From Fodinibius roseus (GTDB lineage: Bacteria > Bacteroidota > Rhodothermia > Balneolales > Balneolaceae), in contig NZ_FQUS01000017.1 of NCBI RefSeq assembly GCF_900129315.1, positions 1 to 64,000 of the forward strand: a DNA stretch of 64,000 nt, read 5' to 3'. This document shows positions 49,156-57,772 of this stretch, one piece after another (the stretch's first letter is position 1; every line of letters begins with the position of its first letter). A model generated the notes under the pieces. The model saw only the letters and a program-made list of their open reading frames with translations. It was not told the origin of the DNA and did no database searches. The position numbers and the translations under genes are program-made.

Positions 49156-50505
49156 TCAGGCTTCCATAAAGATTGGAGTTCTTACTTTCCATTGTCCCTT
49201 AGTAAAATCCGGAAAATCGACCGGAAGTCCTTTATTTGCTACGGAAGCCTCGGTAACAGGAGATACCGCACTGCTGGTAACGGAGTCATAGGTATCGATG
49301 TAAGGCTCGATGCCTTCGTTAATCGCCGTTATCAGGTTGTGCCAGTTTATCGGTGTTTGATTCATCTGAGCTCCGTGACCTTCGATAGCACCGCCCATGC
49401 GCGGCGGAGGATTGTAGTTCTTGAGCATGGGATGTTCGTACTTTTCAAGATAGGGTTCGGCGGATTCCCATTCATGTGATTCCGGACTGGGCCCTTCAAG
49501 GTAGATCGTTTCCATATCGGCCCCATCCTGATAAACGCCTTTCGTCCCCTGAAGACGGAATGACTCCCGCGGATGCGGTGTATTGGTATCAAAATTGAGC
49601 GTAATCATTTTACCGTTCACCGTTCGAATAAGGGAAGCGTTATAATCGCCCTGGTTCATGTCTCGGGAGGCATCGGGGTGATCCGGGCCAAACTGCTCTG
49701 CCGCATACCGGTTCAGCATGACTGCTTTCGAGCTCATCGACACCAAAAAATCGATTCGGTCGCCGTGATTAATATCCATCGACGGCATGATCGTTCTCAT
49801 GGGGTGATCGGGATAAAGATTGCCATTCCGATCGATAGAGTGCTGGAGTCTCCACGGTTCCCGTTCGCGATTATTTTTAACAAATCGAAGATCATGAACG
49901 TATCCGTCCTCAATGTGCAGGACCTCTCCAAACACTCCCCTGCGGATCATATTCAACAGGGTCACATCCGGGAAGCCCCCTAATACGGTACTGGCCCATT
50001 TTCCTGTCTTCTCATACGTTTCCACTATTTCCCAGGCATCTTCAAGCGTCAGCATCAACGGAACCTCGCAAGCCGCATGCTTATCGTTGTTCATTGCCGC
50101 CAGGCAGATAGGAGCATGCCATTTCCAGGAGGTAGCACAGATTACCGCATCCAGATCTTCCTCTTCACACATACGCTTAAAATCAGTTTCCCCATCCGGT
50201 CCCTGTCCATACAGTGTGGGGGTCGGCCTTCCGGACGCTTCAATCATGTTCTTTGCGTTTTCGAGCCGGTCTTCCCGGATTTCACTAATGGCAGGCACTT
50301 GAACCCCTTCAATACCAAGCGCTGCACTTAAATGCCAGGTCCCCCGGCCACCGATTCCAACGAATCCGAGACGAATCGGCTGCGGTTGCGTCGTTCTCTT
50401 TTTGGCAACGACCGGCCTGGATAAACTCATGCCGGCAAGAAGGGATGTACTTAGACCGGCGGTGGATATCTTCAGGAAATCTTTTCTGTTTATTTTATTA
50501 CTCAT
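49156..50505 (-). CDS. GH109-like Gfo/Idh/MocA oxidoreductase (first copy)
   Basis: A 449-aa protein with a Tat-like leader (NRKDFLKISTAGLSTSLLAG; Arg-Lys in place of Arg-Arg). The NAD-binding motif IRLGFVGIGGRGTWH is near residue 44. It contains CATSWKWHAPICLAAM, ACEVPLMLTLEDAWE, GYVHDLRF and QHSIDRNGNLYPDHP, and a C-terminal PVDFPDFTKGQW. These match the NAD-dependent glycosidase family GH109 (alpha-N-acetylgalactosaminidase). Probably periplasmic, acting on glycans; the exact sugar is uncertain. It is a close paralogue of the gene at 50615-51955. Confidence 0.75.
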   Translation of the reverse strand: MSNKINRKDFLKISTAGLSTSLLAGMSLSRPVVAKKRTTQPQPIRLGFVGIGGRGTWHLSAALGIEGVQVPAISEIREDRLENAKNMIEASGRPTPTLYGQGPDGETDFKRMCEEEDLDAVICATSWKWHAPICLAAMNNDKHAACEVPLMLTLEDAWEIVETYEKTGKWASTVLGGFPDVTLLNMIRRGVFGEVLHIEDGYVHDLRFVKNNREREPWRLQHSIDRNGNLYPDHPMRTIMPSMDINHGDRIDFLVSMSSKAVMLNRYAAEQFGPDHPDASRDMNQGDYNASLIRTVNGKMITLNFDTNTPHPRESFRLQGTKGVYQDGADMETIYLEGPSPESHEWESAEPYLEKYEHPMLKNYNPPPRMGGAIEGHGAQMNQTPINWHNLITAINEGIEPYIDTYDSVTSSAVSPVTEASVANKGLPVDFPDFTKGQWKVRTPIFMEA

Positions 50506-50614
50506 AGTAAAAACCCATTTATTATTTAAACTGTTTGAGTCAACTTATCCTTTGAACTGCTCCAACATTTCTTCTGTTATCATTGTCTGATTTTCCTACT
50601 TGTACATGCACCGT

Positions 50615-51955
50615 TTATACATCTGAAAAAATGGGTGCCCTGTTTTTCCATTTCCCTCTTGTAAAGTCAGGGAAATCGACCGGCCTGCAACCCTCCGCAA
50701 TTGATTTTTCAGTGACCGCAGAAACAGCACTGCTGGTTACAGAATCATAGGTATCTATGTATGGCTGGGTACCATTTCGGATCGCTTCAACCAGGTTGGT
50801 CCAGTTGATGGATGTCTGCCTGTTGGAGCCTCCGTGGCCCCGAATCTCAACCACTCGTTCCGGTGGGTTGTAATTTTTTAGGATGGGAGATTCATACTCT
50901 TCCCTGTATGTTTCAGCGGGTTCCCATTCGTGTGATTCCGGGCTTTGCCCATCGATGTAAATACGATTGGTCCCCCGGTCCCTCAGGTAAACGCCTTTCG
51001 TCCCCTGGAAGCGATAATTGCCCCTGGGGTGCGGGGTATTCGTGTCAAAATTCAACGTAATCATCTTGCCGTCAACAGTGCGAATCAGCGAGGCATTATA
51101 ATCTCCCTGCTTCATCTCTTTTGTAGCATACGGGTGTTCTTCGCCATACTGATCCGCAGCATAATCGTTCAACATTACCGACTTTGTACCCATTGAGATC
51201 AAGTAGTCGATACGATCCCCATGGTTAATATCCAGTGCCGGCATAATGGTTCTCATGGGGTGATCGGGATAGAGGTTCCCGTTTCTGTAGATAGAGTGCC
51301 AGAGTCTCCAGGGTTCTTCATCCGGGGCATGTTTTACAAATCTGAGATCATGGATATATCCGCCTTCGGCATGAATCATATCCCCCAAAAGTCCCTGGCG
51401 AATCATATTCAAAAGCGTTACATCGGGGAAGCCGCCCAATACGGTACTGGCCCAATGACCCGTGCTTTCAAATGTTTCAATGAGCTCCCAACCCTCCTCA
51501 AGAGTCAACACGAGAGGAACCTCACAAGCGGCATGTTTGTCGTTTCTCATCGCAGCAAGGCAAACCGGCGCATGCCATTTCCAGGAGGTAGCACAGATTA
51601 CCGCATCCAAATCCTCTTCTCCGCACATTCTCTCAAAAGCCGTCTTATCCTCATCTTCCCCATACAGCGTGGGAGTTGGCTGGCCCGCCTCCTCAACCCA
51701 TCGCTTGGCTGTATATAAGCGTTCCGGTTTGATTTCGCACACAGCCGGAACCTGAACACCGGGAATTCCAAGAGCTGAACTTAAATGCCATTGCCCGCGT
51801 CCCCCGATACCGACAAACCCAAGACGAATGGGATTGTCCCGGCCTGATTTTTTTGCGAACGACATTTTTGGCAAACCCGCCGATGTTAGCATTGCCCCAC
51901 TCATTGCCGCCGATGAAATTTTCAGAAAATCTTTTCTGTCATATTTGTTGCTCAT
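50615..51955 (-). CDS. GH109-like Gfo/Idh/MocA oxidoreductase (second copy)
   Basis: 446 aa from the ATG at 51953-51955, which places the Tat-like leader (SNKYDRKDFLKISSAAMSGA) at the N-terminus; a longer frame adds 54 unrelated residues. IRLGFVGIGGRGQWHLSSALG, CEVPLVLTLEEGWELIE, GYIHDLRFVK and HSIYRNGNLYPDHPMRT match the first copy nearly residue for residue. The two genes stand head-to-tail, 109 bases apart, so this is a tandem duplication that has diverged. Function as for the first copy. Confidence 0.75.
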   Translation of the reverse strand: MSNKYDRKDFLKISSAAMSGAMLTSAGLPKMSFAKKSGRDNPIRLGFVGIGGRGQWHLSSALGIPGVQVPAVCEIKPERLYTAKRWVEEAGQPTPTLYGEDEDKTAFERMCGEEDLDAVICATSWKWHAPVCLAAMRNDKHAACEVPLVLTLEEGWELIETFESTGHWASTVLGGFPDVTLLNMIRQGLLGDMIHAEGGYIHDLRFVKHAPDEEPWRLWHSIYRNGNLYPDHPMRTIMPALDINHGDRIDYLISMGTKSVMLNDYAADQYGEEHPYATKEMKQGDYNASLIRTVDGKMITLNFDTNTPHPRGNYRFQGTKGVYLRDRGTNRIYIDGQSPESHEWEPAETYREEYESPILKNYNPPERVVEIRGHGGSNRQTSINWTNLVEAIRNGTQPYIDTYDSVTSSAVSAVTEKSIAEGCRPVDFPDFTRGKWKNRAPIFSDV

Positions 51956-52410
51956 GCCGATTGCCTTTTGATTTAATTTGTATTGGTTTGATTTATCTTT
52001 GAACCTGCCAAATCCTTCGGGCGGCGCTGCCAAAAGTTTCCTCAAGCCGATAAAAAATGACCATCCGGCTGCTGCCATACCAAAAATACAGATAACTTTT
52101 GGGACCCCATTCAACACTATGAATGTATTGCAGCCCTGTCAACCTCCGCAGTTCTTAAAATCAGTTAATTAATTATTATTACAATGCTTGCATACCCTTT
52201 TTTCATTACGTAATGGAAGGATAAAAAATTAAAAATGCAAATAAAGAAAGGGTATTATGTTTCAAATTATTATTTTTTGCAACATTTTTTCCTTTAAAAA
52301 ATATTCACGTATGGATCGGTTGAATTAGAACGGTTAAAAACTGAACCCACTCTGCACTGAACGTGTTATAACGGCAAAATGCGGATCAACTATTAACTGA
52401 ATACGTACTC
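51956..52410. other. 455-bp intergenic region with inverted repeats
   Basis: No gene. It becomes very A+T-rich after 52150. It carries a perfect 12-bp palindrome CATTACGTAATG (52204-52215), bracketed by the inverted pair ATACCCTTT (52192-52200) and AAAGGGTAT (52247-52255). It lies between the divergent GH109-like and xseA genes and may serve either. Confidence 0.4.
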
Positions 52411-53613
52411 ATGTCGCAATCGGATCTTTTTACCCCCGAAACGCTTTCTGTTTCCGACCTCACCGAAGATATAAAACTGCTCCTCGAAGGCAACTTCATG
52501 GATATCAAGGTGGAAGGGGAGGTCAGCAACGCCTCCACCAGCCGGAGCGGGCACACCTACTTTACGCTCAAAGATGAAGATGCCCAGCTCTCCTGCGTGA
52601 TCTGGAGCGGCATCAACCGGCGGCTGAAGGTGGAACTCACCGACGGACAGCAGATCATCGCCGGCGGCGACATCCAGGTCTATCCCCCGCACGGAAAATA
52701 CCAGCTGATCGTGCGTTCGGTGGAGCAGGCCGGGATCGGGGCCCTGCAGGAAGCCTTCGAGAAACTGAAGAGCCGCCTCAAAGAAGAGGGCCTTTTTGAC
52801 GACGTGTACAAGAAGCCGCTGCCCCGGTTTCCCTTCGACATCGGGGTCATCACCTCGGCCACCGGGGCCGCCTTCCACGACATCCGCGACACGCTGGAGC
52901 GCCGCTGGCCCCTGGCGACCGTCCACCTCCATCACGCCAGCGTACAGGGCACCAACGCCGCCCCGGAGCTGGTCCGGGCCATCGACTGGTTTTCCGGCGC
53001 CAGCAACCCTGTCGATCTTTTGATCGTGGGACGCGGCGGCGGTTCGCTGGAAGATCTCTGGCCCTTCAACGAAGAAGCCGTGGCCCGAGCGCTGCACCGC
53101 TGCTCCATTCCCACCATCAGCGCGGTGGGACACGAGGTGGATTTCAGTATTTCCGATTTTGTGGCCGATGCCCGCGCCGCCACGCCCACGCAGGCAGCCA
53201 TTTTAGCGACCCCCGACATCAACGAGGTGCGCATGTTCGCCGACGACCTGTCCACGCGCCTGCACACCGCCGTGGAAGAGCGGGTGGCGGACCAGAAAGA
53301 GCACGTGCGTCAGCTGGTGCAGTCGCACGCCCTGCAGGCGATCCGGCAGAAAGTGGCCAACCTCGGCGAGCGGATAGGGGGACTGAAGGAAAAGCTGCAC
53401 CATCGGCAGCAGATGCGCCTGCTGCAGCAGCGGGAGCAGGTCAGCAACCTGCGGCACCGACTGGAAATCCGCAATCCCAACGCCCCCCTGGAGCAGGGAT
53501 ACACGCGCGTCCGCCAGGATAAGGCGTGGATCAAAACGCTGGAGTCCTTCGACCGGGATACTCCCGCGACCATCGAGTGGCGGGACGGGGAGCTTGAAGT
53601 GGGAAGTAAATAG
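52411..53613 (+). CDS. xseA: Exodeoxyribonuclease VII large subunit
   Basis: A 400-aa nuclease subunit that degrades single-stranded DNA. The N-terminal OB fold (SVSDLTEDIKLLLEGNF, VEGEVSNASTSRSGHTYFTLKD) is followed by the catalytic domain (IGVITSATGAAFHDIRDTL, VGRGGGSLEDLWPFNEEAVA, AVGHEVDFSISDFVADARA-TPTQAA) and coiled coil to the C-terminus. The nuclease small subunit gene is not adjacent. The G+C content is visibly higher than in upstream genes. Confidence 0.95.
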   Translation: MSQSDLFTPETLSVSDLTEDIKLLLEGNFMDIKVEGEVSNASTSRSGHTYFTLKDEDAQLSCVIWSGINRRLKVELTDGQQIIAGGDIQVYPPHGKYQLIVRSVEQAGIGALQEAFEKLKSRLKEEGLFDDVYKKPLPRFPFDIGVITSATGAAFHDIRDTLERRWPLATVHLHHASVQGTNAAPELVRAIDWFSGASNPVDLLIVGRGGGSLEDLWPFNEEAVARALHRCSIPTISAVGHEVDFSISDFVADARAATPTQAAILATPDINEVRMFADDLSTRLHTAVEERVADQKEHVRQLVQSHALQAIRQKVANLGERIGGLKEKLHHRQQMRLLQQREQVSNLRHRLEIRNPNAPLEQGYTRVRQDKAWIKTLESFDRDTPATIEWRDGELEVGSK

Positions 53614-53733
53614 GATTACGTACCAAACAGCCTCAAAAGAGAAAACTTTTCCTCCTTTTATTATAACTGCACATCCCTTAGATTTATTCCATTGTCTTCA
53701 GTGCAGGCATCATCCCAATAAATTTTCGAGCCC

Positions 53734-54207
53734 ATGTTTACCCAGTACCGGATACAGCTTCAGTACAGAAACCGCCAGCGGCAAATATTAAACGCCCTGC
53801 TGGCGCTGGCCACGGGCCTGCTTACCCTCGCCTATCCCAACTTCCTGTACCTTATTGCAGCGGGCTACCTGGTTGCGCTGGGCCTCCTGTTTATTGTTTT
53901 TCGCATTCCGTCGACCCTGGCGGCCCTTCCCATCGTCGCGGGCGTCATCATCTTCATCTTTCCGGAACTTATTCCCGTGACCTTCGCCGTCTTCCTGGGG
54001 CTGTTCGGCCTGATCCTGCTGATGGGATTTCAGTTTGCTCTTATCGGCGTGCTCACGCTCATTATCGCCATTCTCATTTTTATGAATCCCGACTCGGTGG
54101 CCTACCTGATCGCCACCTTCCTGCTGCTGTATTCCATTTCCAACCTGATTCGCTTCTATCAACACCGGAAAGGCGGTCCCGATGACGAACCTGTGAGCAT
54201 TCAGTAA
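53734..54207 (+). CDS. DUF308/HdeD-like membrane protein
   Basis: A 157-aa protein with about five or six transmembrane stretches between residues 14 and 140 (LLALATGLLTLAYPNFLYLIA, LVALGLLFIVF, VIIFIFPELIPVTFAVFLGLF and LLYSISNLIRF). Short polar ends. It matches the DUF308 repeat pattern; HdeD relatives are linked to acid resistance in Escherichia coli, but no function is established here. Confidence 0.75.
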   Translation: MFTQYRIQLQYRNRQRQILNALLALATGLLTLAYPNFLYLIAAGYLVALGLLFIVFRIPSTLAALPIVAGVIIFIFPELIPVTFAVFLGLFGLILLMGFQFALIGVLTLIIAILIFMNPDSVAYLIATFLLLYSISNLIRFYQHRKGGPDDEPVSIQ

Positions 54208-54305
54208 CGCCAGATCCGGCGACCGGAAGCTGCTGATGCACAAGGTGGTCGACCACGGCTACCTGCCGCGGTCCGACGATCCTGCCGTCCCGCAGCGCCC
54301 TGTCC

Positions 54306-55346
54306 CTACTCCTTGGCGTCGGCTTCCGGGAAGCGCTCTTCGCCCTGGCGATCGACCATCCAGAACGGGTACCGCTCGGGAATGGCGGATACCTCGTCCA
54401 GCTCCTCCAGCTCTTCGTCGCTGAGCTGCAGATCGGCAGAGCGGAGGTCCGACTCTAACTGCTCCATATTCTTGGCCCCGATGATCGTGCTGGTGACGCC
54501 CGGCTGCAGGCGGACCCAGGCCAGCGCCACTTCCGCCACCGTGGCGTTGTGCTCGGTGGCGATAGTCTCCATAACCTCCACGATATCGTAGGCCTGCTCC
54601 TTATCGATAGGCGGGAAGTCGAACTCATCGCGGCGGGCACCGCCCCCGGCCGTTTTATTTTCCCGGGTGTACTTGCCGCTCAGGAATCCTCCGGCCAGCG
54701 GGCTCCACGGCATGAAGCCCAGCTCCTCCGACTGGCTCAGCGGCAGCAGGGCGTCCTCTGCATCGCGCGCCGACAGCGAATAGAAATACTGCATCGCCTT
54801 GAACTCATGCCAGCCCTCCCGGCGGGCGATCCCCTGCGCCTTCATGACCATCCAGGCCGGCCAGTTGCACACGCCGATATAGCGGACCATCCCCGAGTCG
54901 ACGATGTCATTCAGGTTGCGCATAATTTCGCGGACGGGCGTAGCCTGATCCACCCCGTGGACATACAGGATATCGACGTGATCGAGCTGCAGCCGCTCGA
55001 GGCTGTTTTCTACGGAATTGAAGATATGAAAGCGTGAAAGTCCCCGGTTGTTGGGATCCTCCCCCATCGTCCCGTACACTTTCGTTGCGATCACCAGCTC
55101 CTGCCGGTTCAGCTCCAGGTTCCTGATACTGTTGCCAAGAATAGCCTCCGACTGTCCGAACGAATAGATATTCGCCGTGTCAATAAAATTGATACCCGAC
55201 TCCACGGATTTTTTGATCAGCGCATCCGCTTCGTCCTGTGTCTGCTGGCCGATCGCCTCCCACCGACCCTCCCCGCCGAAGGTCATGGTGCCAAAACAGA
55301 GTTCAGAAACCAACAATCCCGTATTACCTAATAAGTTGTATTTCAT
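54306..55346 (-). CDS. Aldo/keto reductase
   Basis: A 346-aa NADPH-dependent reductase. It begins YNLLGNTGLLVSELCFGTMT. The catalytic tetrad is visible: Asp in NFIDTANIYSFGQSE (near residue 56) with Tyr in the same stretch, Lys in LVIATKVYG (near 85), His in VDILYVHGVD (near 130). C-terminal IIGAKNMEQLESDL binds the cofactor. Resembles the YajO/oxidoreductase C-type branch; substrate unknown. Base composition is as G+C-rich as xseA. Confidence 0.88.
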   Translation of the reverse strand: MKYNLLGNTGLLVSELCFGTMTFGGEGRWEAIGQQTQDEADALIKKSVESGINFIDTANIYSFGQSEAILGNSIRNLELNRQELVIATKVYGTMGEDPNNRGLSRFHIFNSVENSLERLQLDHVDILYVHGVDQATPVREIMRNLNDIVDSGMVRYIGVCNWPAWMVMKAQGIARREGWHEFKAMQYFYSLSARDAEDALLPLSQSEELGFMPWSPLAGGFLSGKYTRENKTAGGGARRDEFDFPPIDKEQAYDIVEVMETIATEHNATVAEVALAWVRLQPGVTSTIIGAKNMEQLESDLRSADLQLSDEELEELDEVSAIPERYPFWMVDRQGEERFPEADAKE

Positions 55347-55612
55347 GATGAAGAAAATAGTGTCTGTTTAAGTTTTAAGAGTTGGTCAATCTCAACAGCA
55401 AACCCCGGTGTACCATTCCTTTGGGGGGGGACAGCTGTTTTTGTCGCTTTCGAAGAGAATAAAAAAGATCCCTTGGTCTTCATCCTCTTGATCTGCCTTT
55501 TGGAAGCCAGTACTTAACAAATTTTGAGGGGAAGGATTTTTTTAATTGGGATAGCACTATGTAGAAGCTACGCTGACACTATTGTTTCTTTATTGTAATA
55601 CTATATTTTATA

Positions 55613-55770
55613 GTGGCTTTAATACTTATCAAGAATTTTATGGGTGCTAAAGAAAATTCGAATCAATTATCTGCAGTAGATTTCTTTTGCGGCGCGGGTG
55701 GTATCACCTGTGGATTTCGAGAAGCTGGGATAACTGTTTGGGGGGGGGTATTGATATTGATGATGGCTAA
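55613..55770 (+). pseudogene. Truncated C5-cytosine DNA methyltransferase (N-terminal stump)
   Basis: Codes for SAVDFFCGAGGITCGFREAG (motif I of C5-cytosine methyltransferases, SAM binding) then ITVWGG. A run of nine G (55740-55748) follows. In the frame as written it continues into the nuclease gene; with one G fewer it would read GGIDIDDG and stop, and GGIDID is the usual motif II of such enzymes. Either way the gene ends before the catalytic PCQ loop, so it is a relic. Probable start is the ATG at 55640. Confidence 0.6.
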
Positions 55771-56599
55771 AAACTGGTCAATAAAAGAAGTAGCACTGAT
55801 TGTCGGCGACTATTTTGATATGCTCATTAAAGAGCTCTCCGGTCAGTCTTATAACAAGTCTGAACATCGTAGGAATCTGCAAAATATTTTAAATAACCGT
55901 TCTGAGGGTTCCATAGAATTCAAGCATCAAAATATAAGCGCTGTACTTATTGAGTTGGGTTTACCTTATATCTCCGGCTATAAACCCAGATCCAATTATC
56001 AGCATTTGCTTAAAGCAGCTGTGGAAGATTACTTAGCAGCTAATGCCGAACTTGAAGAAACTATAAACCAATTGCTATCCGAAGATATAAAACCTCCTGA
56101 ATCAGATAATTTTTTAAATAGTAAAGTCGAAGTACCTGAGTTCACACTATCCGTAAATGAACCGTCAACAAGTAATCGCTATCAAGCCAAGCGCAATTAT
56201 TATAGGGAAGAACTACGGAATAGGAAACTCGGTTTATTGGGAGAAGAATTTGTTATTTCATATGAGAAACAAAAACTAATCACCTTAGGCAAGGAATCTC
56301 TAGCCGATAAAGTTGAACACATATCCCAAACAAAAGGTGACTCTGCAGGTTTTGATGTTTTGTCATTTAACAAAGATGGCAATGAACAATTTATTGAGGT
56401 TAAAACAACACAGATGGGTAAGGAGTCCCCTTTCTACTTTACCCGAAATGAACTTGGAGTATCACAACAGAAAAACGATAAATATAATCTTTACCGGGTA
56501 TTTAATTTTAAGAAGCAGCCAAAATTCTATCAGCTAAAAGGAGCTTTGGATGAATCATGCGAATCGGTATCAACCCAATATATGGGCTGGCCTAAGTAA
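55760..56599 (+). CDS. DUF3883-type nuclease domain protein
   Basis: 279 aa from the ATG at 55760 (or 55763). The N-terminal region (MAKNWSIKEVALIVGDYFDM, LGLPYISGYKPRSNYQ) resembles that of restriction-associated proteins. The C-terminal DUF3883 domain has LGLLGEEFVISYEK, VEHISQTKGDSAGFDVLSFN and FIEVKTTQMG, i.e. a D..EVK PD-(D/E)XK-like nuclease core, then PFYFTRNELGVS. It follows the truncated methyltransferase stump and is convergent with the HNH gene. The A+T content is markedly above the previous genes. A defence role is inferred from context and family. Confidence 0.7.
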   Translation: MMAKNWSIKEVALIVGDYFDMLIKELSGQSYNKSEHRRNLQNILNNRSEGSIEFKHQNISAVLIELGLPYISGYKPRSNYQHLLKAAVEDYLAANAELEETINQLLSEDIKPPESDNFLNSKVEVPEFTLSVNEPSTSNRYQAKRNYYREELRNRKLGLLGEEFVISYEKQKLITLGKESLADKVEHISQTKGDSAGFDVLSFNKDGNEQFIEVKTTQMGKESPFYFTRNELGVSQQKNDKYNLYRVFNFKKQPKFYQLKGALDESCESVSTQYMGWPK

Positions 56600-56625
56600 T
56601 ATCAGTTTAGGAAATCTATATAGAC

Positions 56626-57510
56626 TCACAATTCTCTCTCTGGCATTTTAAACACCTCGCTCCTGTTCCATGCGATATATTCCACGCTCGGTTCATACAC
56701 AGCACGAATTGGTTTTGTAATGACATTTCCATGATACCGCGCCAGCCATAAGTCAAATCCGTTATTACCGGTCACTCTTTCCGATACCAAAAACTGCCTG
56801 TTTTTATCCAGCGTAAAGGCGCCGAGATCAAATAGCTTATGATGCATAGTACAAAGTGCAATACCATTCGATATGTCATCCGGTCCGCCCGCACTATGCC
56901 ACTTGATATGGGCTGCTTCAATACATAACGTCTTGGCTCCTATCCGCACATCAAAATCACAAACAGCACACCGGTGCTCATATGCCCGTAGCACTTCACG
57001 CCTGAAATTCGGATCACGCTGTTTTGATAGGCTTTGCCCTTCCGGACTGAAACCCGTTTCATGAATAATATCCTCATGTATGGTTTCCGGAAAATGCGCC
57101 TGCAGTATCTTCCATCCCACCTCAGCAACCAATTCAGGATTTTTTTTCAAAAGGTTATAGACTTCTTCCGTAAATCCGGCCCTGATGTTTTTCTGTCTAA
57201 GTTCTGTTTTCCTCACATCCCCGCTGCTGTTTACCAATAACTCATCCGACCGCTCTATCTCCCAAATGCGCTCGTTCTGCAACCTCCAAAAAGGATAATG
57301 TGTATTGGATGCATTTCGGATGGTGCCAAACTCCGTAAGTAATGCTTCGAGTTTCTTTTCGACTTCCGGATATGGTAGCAACCGGCGGTCTTCATTCTGT
57401 AGATAGCCAAGGGCAAGAAGTACCAGCAGCGGTTTGTGTGGTGCCCGGCGGTCACCGTTTTTCCACACGGTCAGTGAATCAAAACGGTCGGTAATCTCTT
57501 GTCGGTTCAT
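56626..57510 (-). CDS. SBD-HNH endonuclease, predicted phosphorothioate-DNA-dependent type IV restriction enzyme
   Basis: A 294-aa protein. The N-terminal sulfur-binding-type domain (about 12-150) includes WKNGDRRAPHKPLLVLLALG and THYPFWRLQNERIWEIE. The HNH domain has CAVCDF (Cys181, Cys184), EAAHIKWHSAGGPDDISNG (His201, Asn215) and LCTMHHKLFD (Cys220, His223, His224). The same architecture occurs in ScoMcrA/SprMcrA-like enzymes, which cut DNA bearing phosphorothioate linkages. No dnd genes are in the window, so target DNA would be foreign. The generic alternative is an HNH restriction enzyme of another specificity. Confidence 0.75.
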   Translation of the reverse strand: MNRQEITDRFDSLTVWKNGDRRAPHKPLLVLLALGYLQNEDRRLLPYPEVEKKLEALLTEFGTIRNASNTHYPFWRLQNERIWEIERSDELLVNSSGDVRKTELRQKNIRAGFTEEVYNLLKKNPELVAEVGWKILQAHFPETIHEDIIHETGFSPEGQSLSKQRDPNFRREVLRAYEHRCAVCDFDVRIGAKTLCIEAAHIKWHSAGGPDDISNGIALCTMHHKLFDLGAFTLDKNRQFLVSERVTGNNGFDLWLARYHGNVITKPIRAVYEPSVEYIAWNRSEVFKMPEREL

Positions 57511-57661
57511 CCAGATTATTTATCTTTTGCTATTGCTTCTGCTATATACAAAGCACATAAACCAGTGTAAATAATCAATTAAATTGGTTTAACAATTTTA
57601 TTTCTGCACGCAGAATGGCCTCCCCCCTGTATCCCCTATCCCAATTACCAAATTTGAAGGA

Positions 57662-57694
57662 GTTGGTACAGAGAAGGTACAGAGTTGGTACAGA
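57662..57694. repeat. Three 11-bp tandem repeats upstream of the SBD-HNH gene
   Basis: Units GTTGGTACAGA, GAAGGTACAGA and GTTGGTACAGA stand head to tail without spacers; the first and third are identical and the middle differs at two bases. They lie 151 bases before the SBD-HNH ATG and 78 bases after the vapC stop. This could be an operator or iteron array; no binding protein is known. Confidence 0.6.
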
Positions 57695-57772
57695 CTTAGG
57701 GGAAAGCCTCTATTGTCCTGAATAAGGAGATAGATTACTTTGGCGGAATTCACCTATCGGTAAACAGTTCAG

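Noticed and set aside
53614-53733. xseB (exonuclease VII small subunit) after xseA
   Set aside because: The interval is too short and holds no frame with the small-subunit pattern.
57662-57694. CRISPR array
   Set aside because: The 11-bp units touch each other with no spacers and are far too short.
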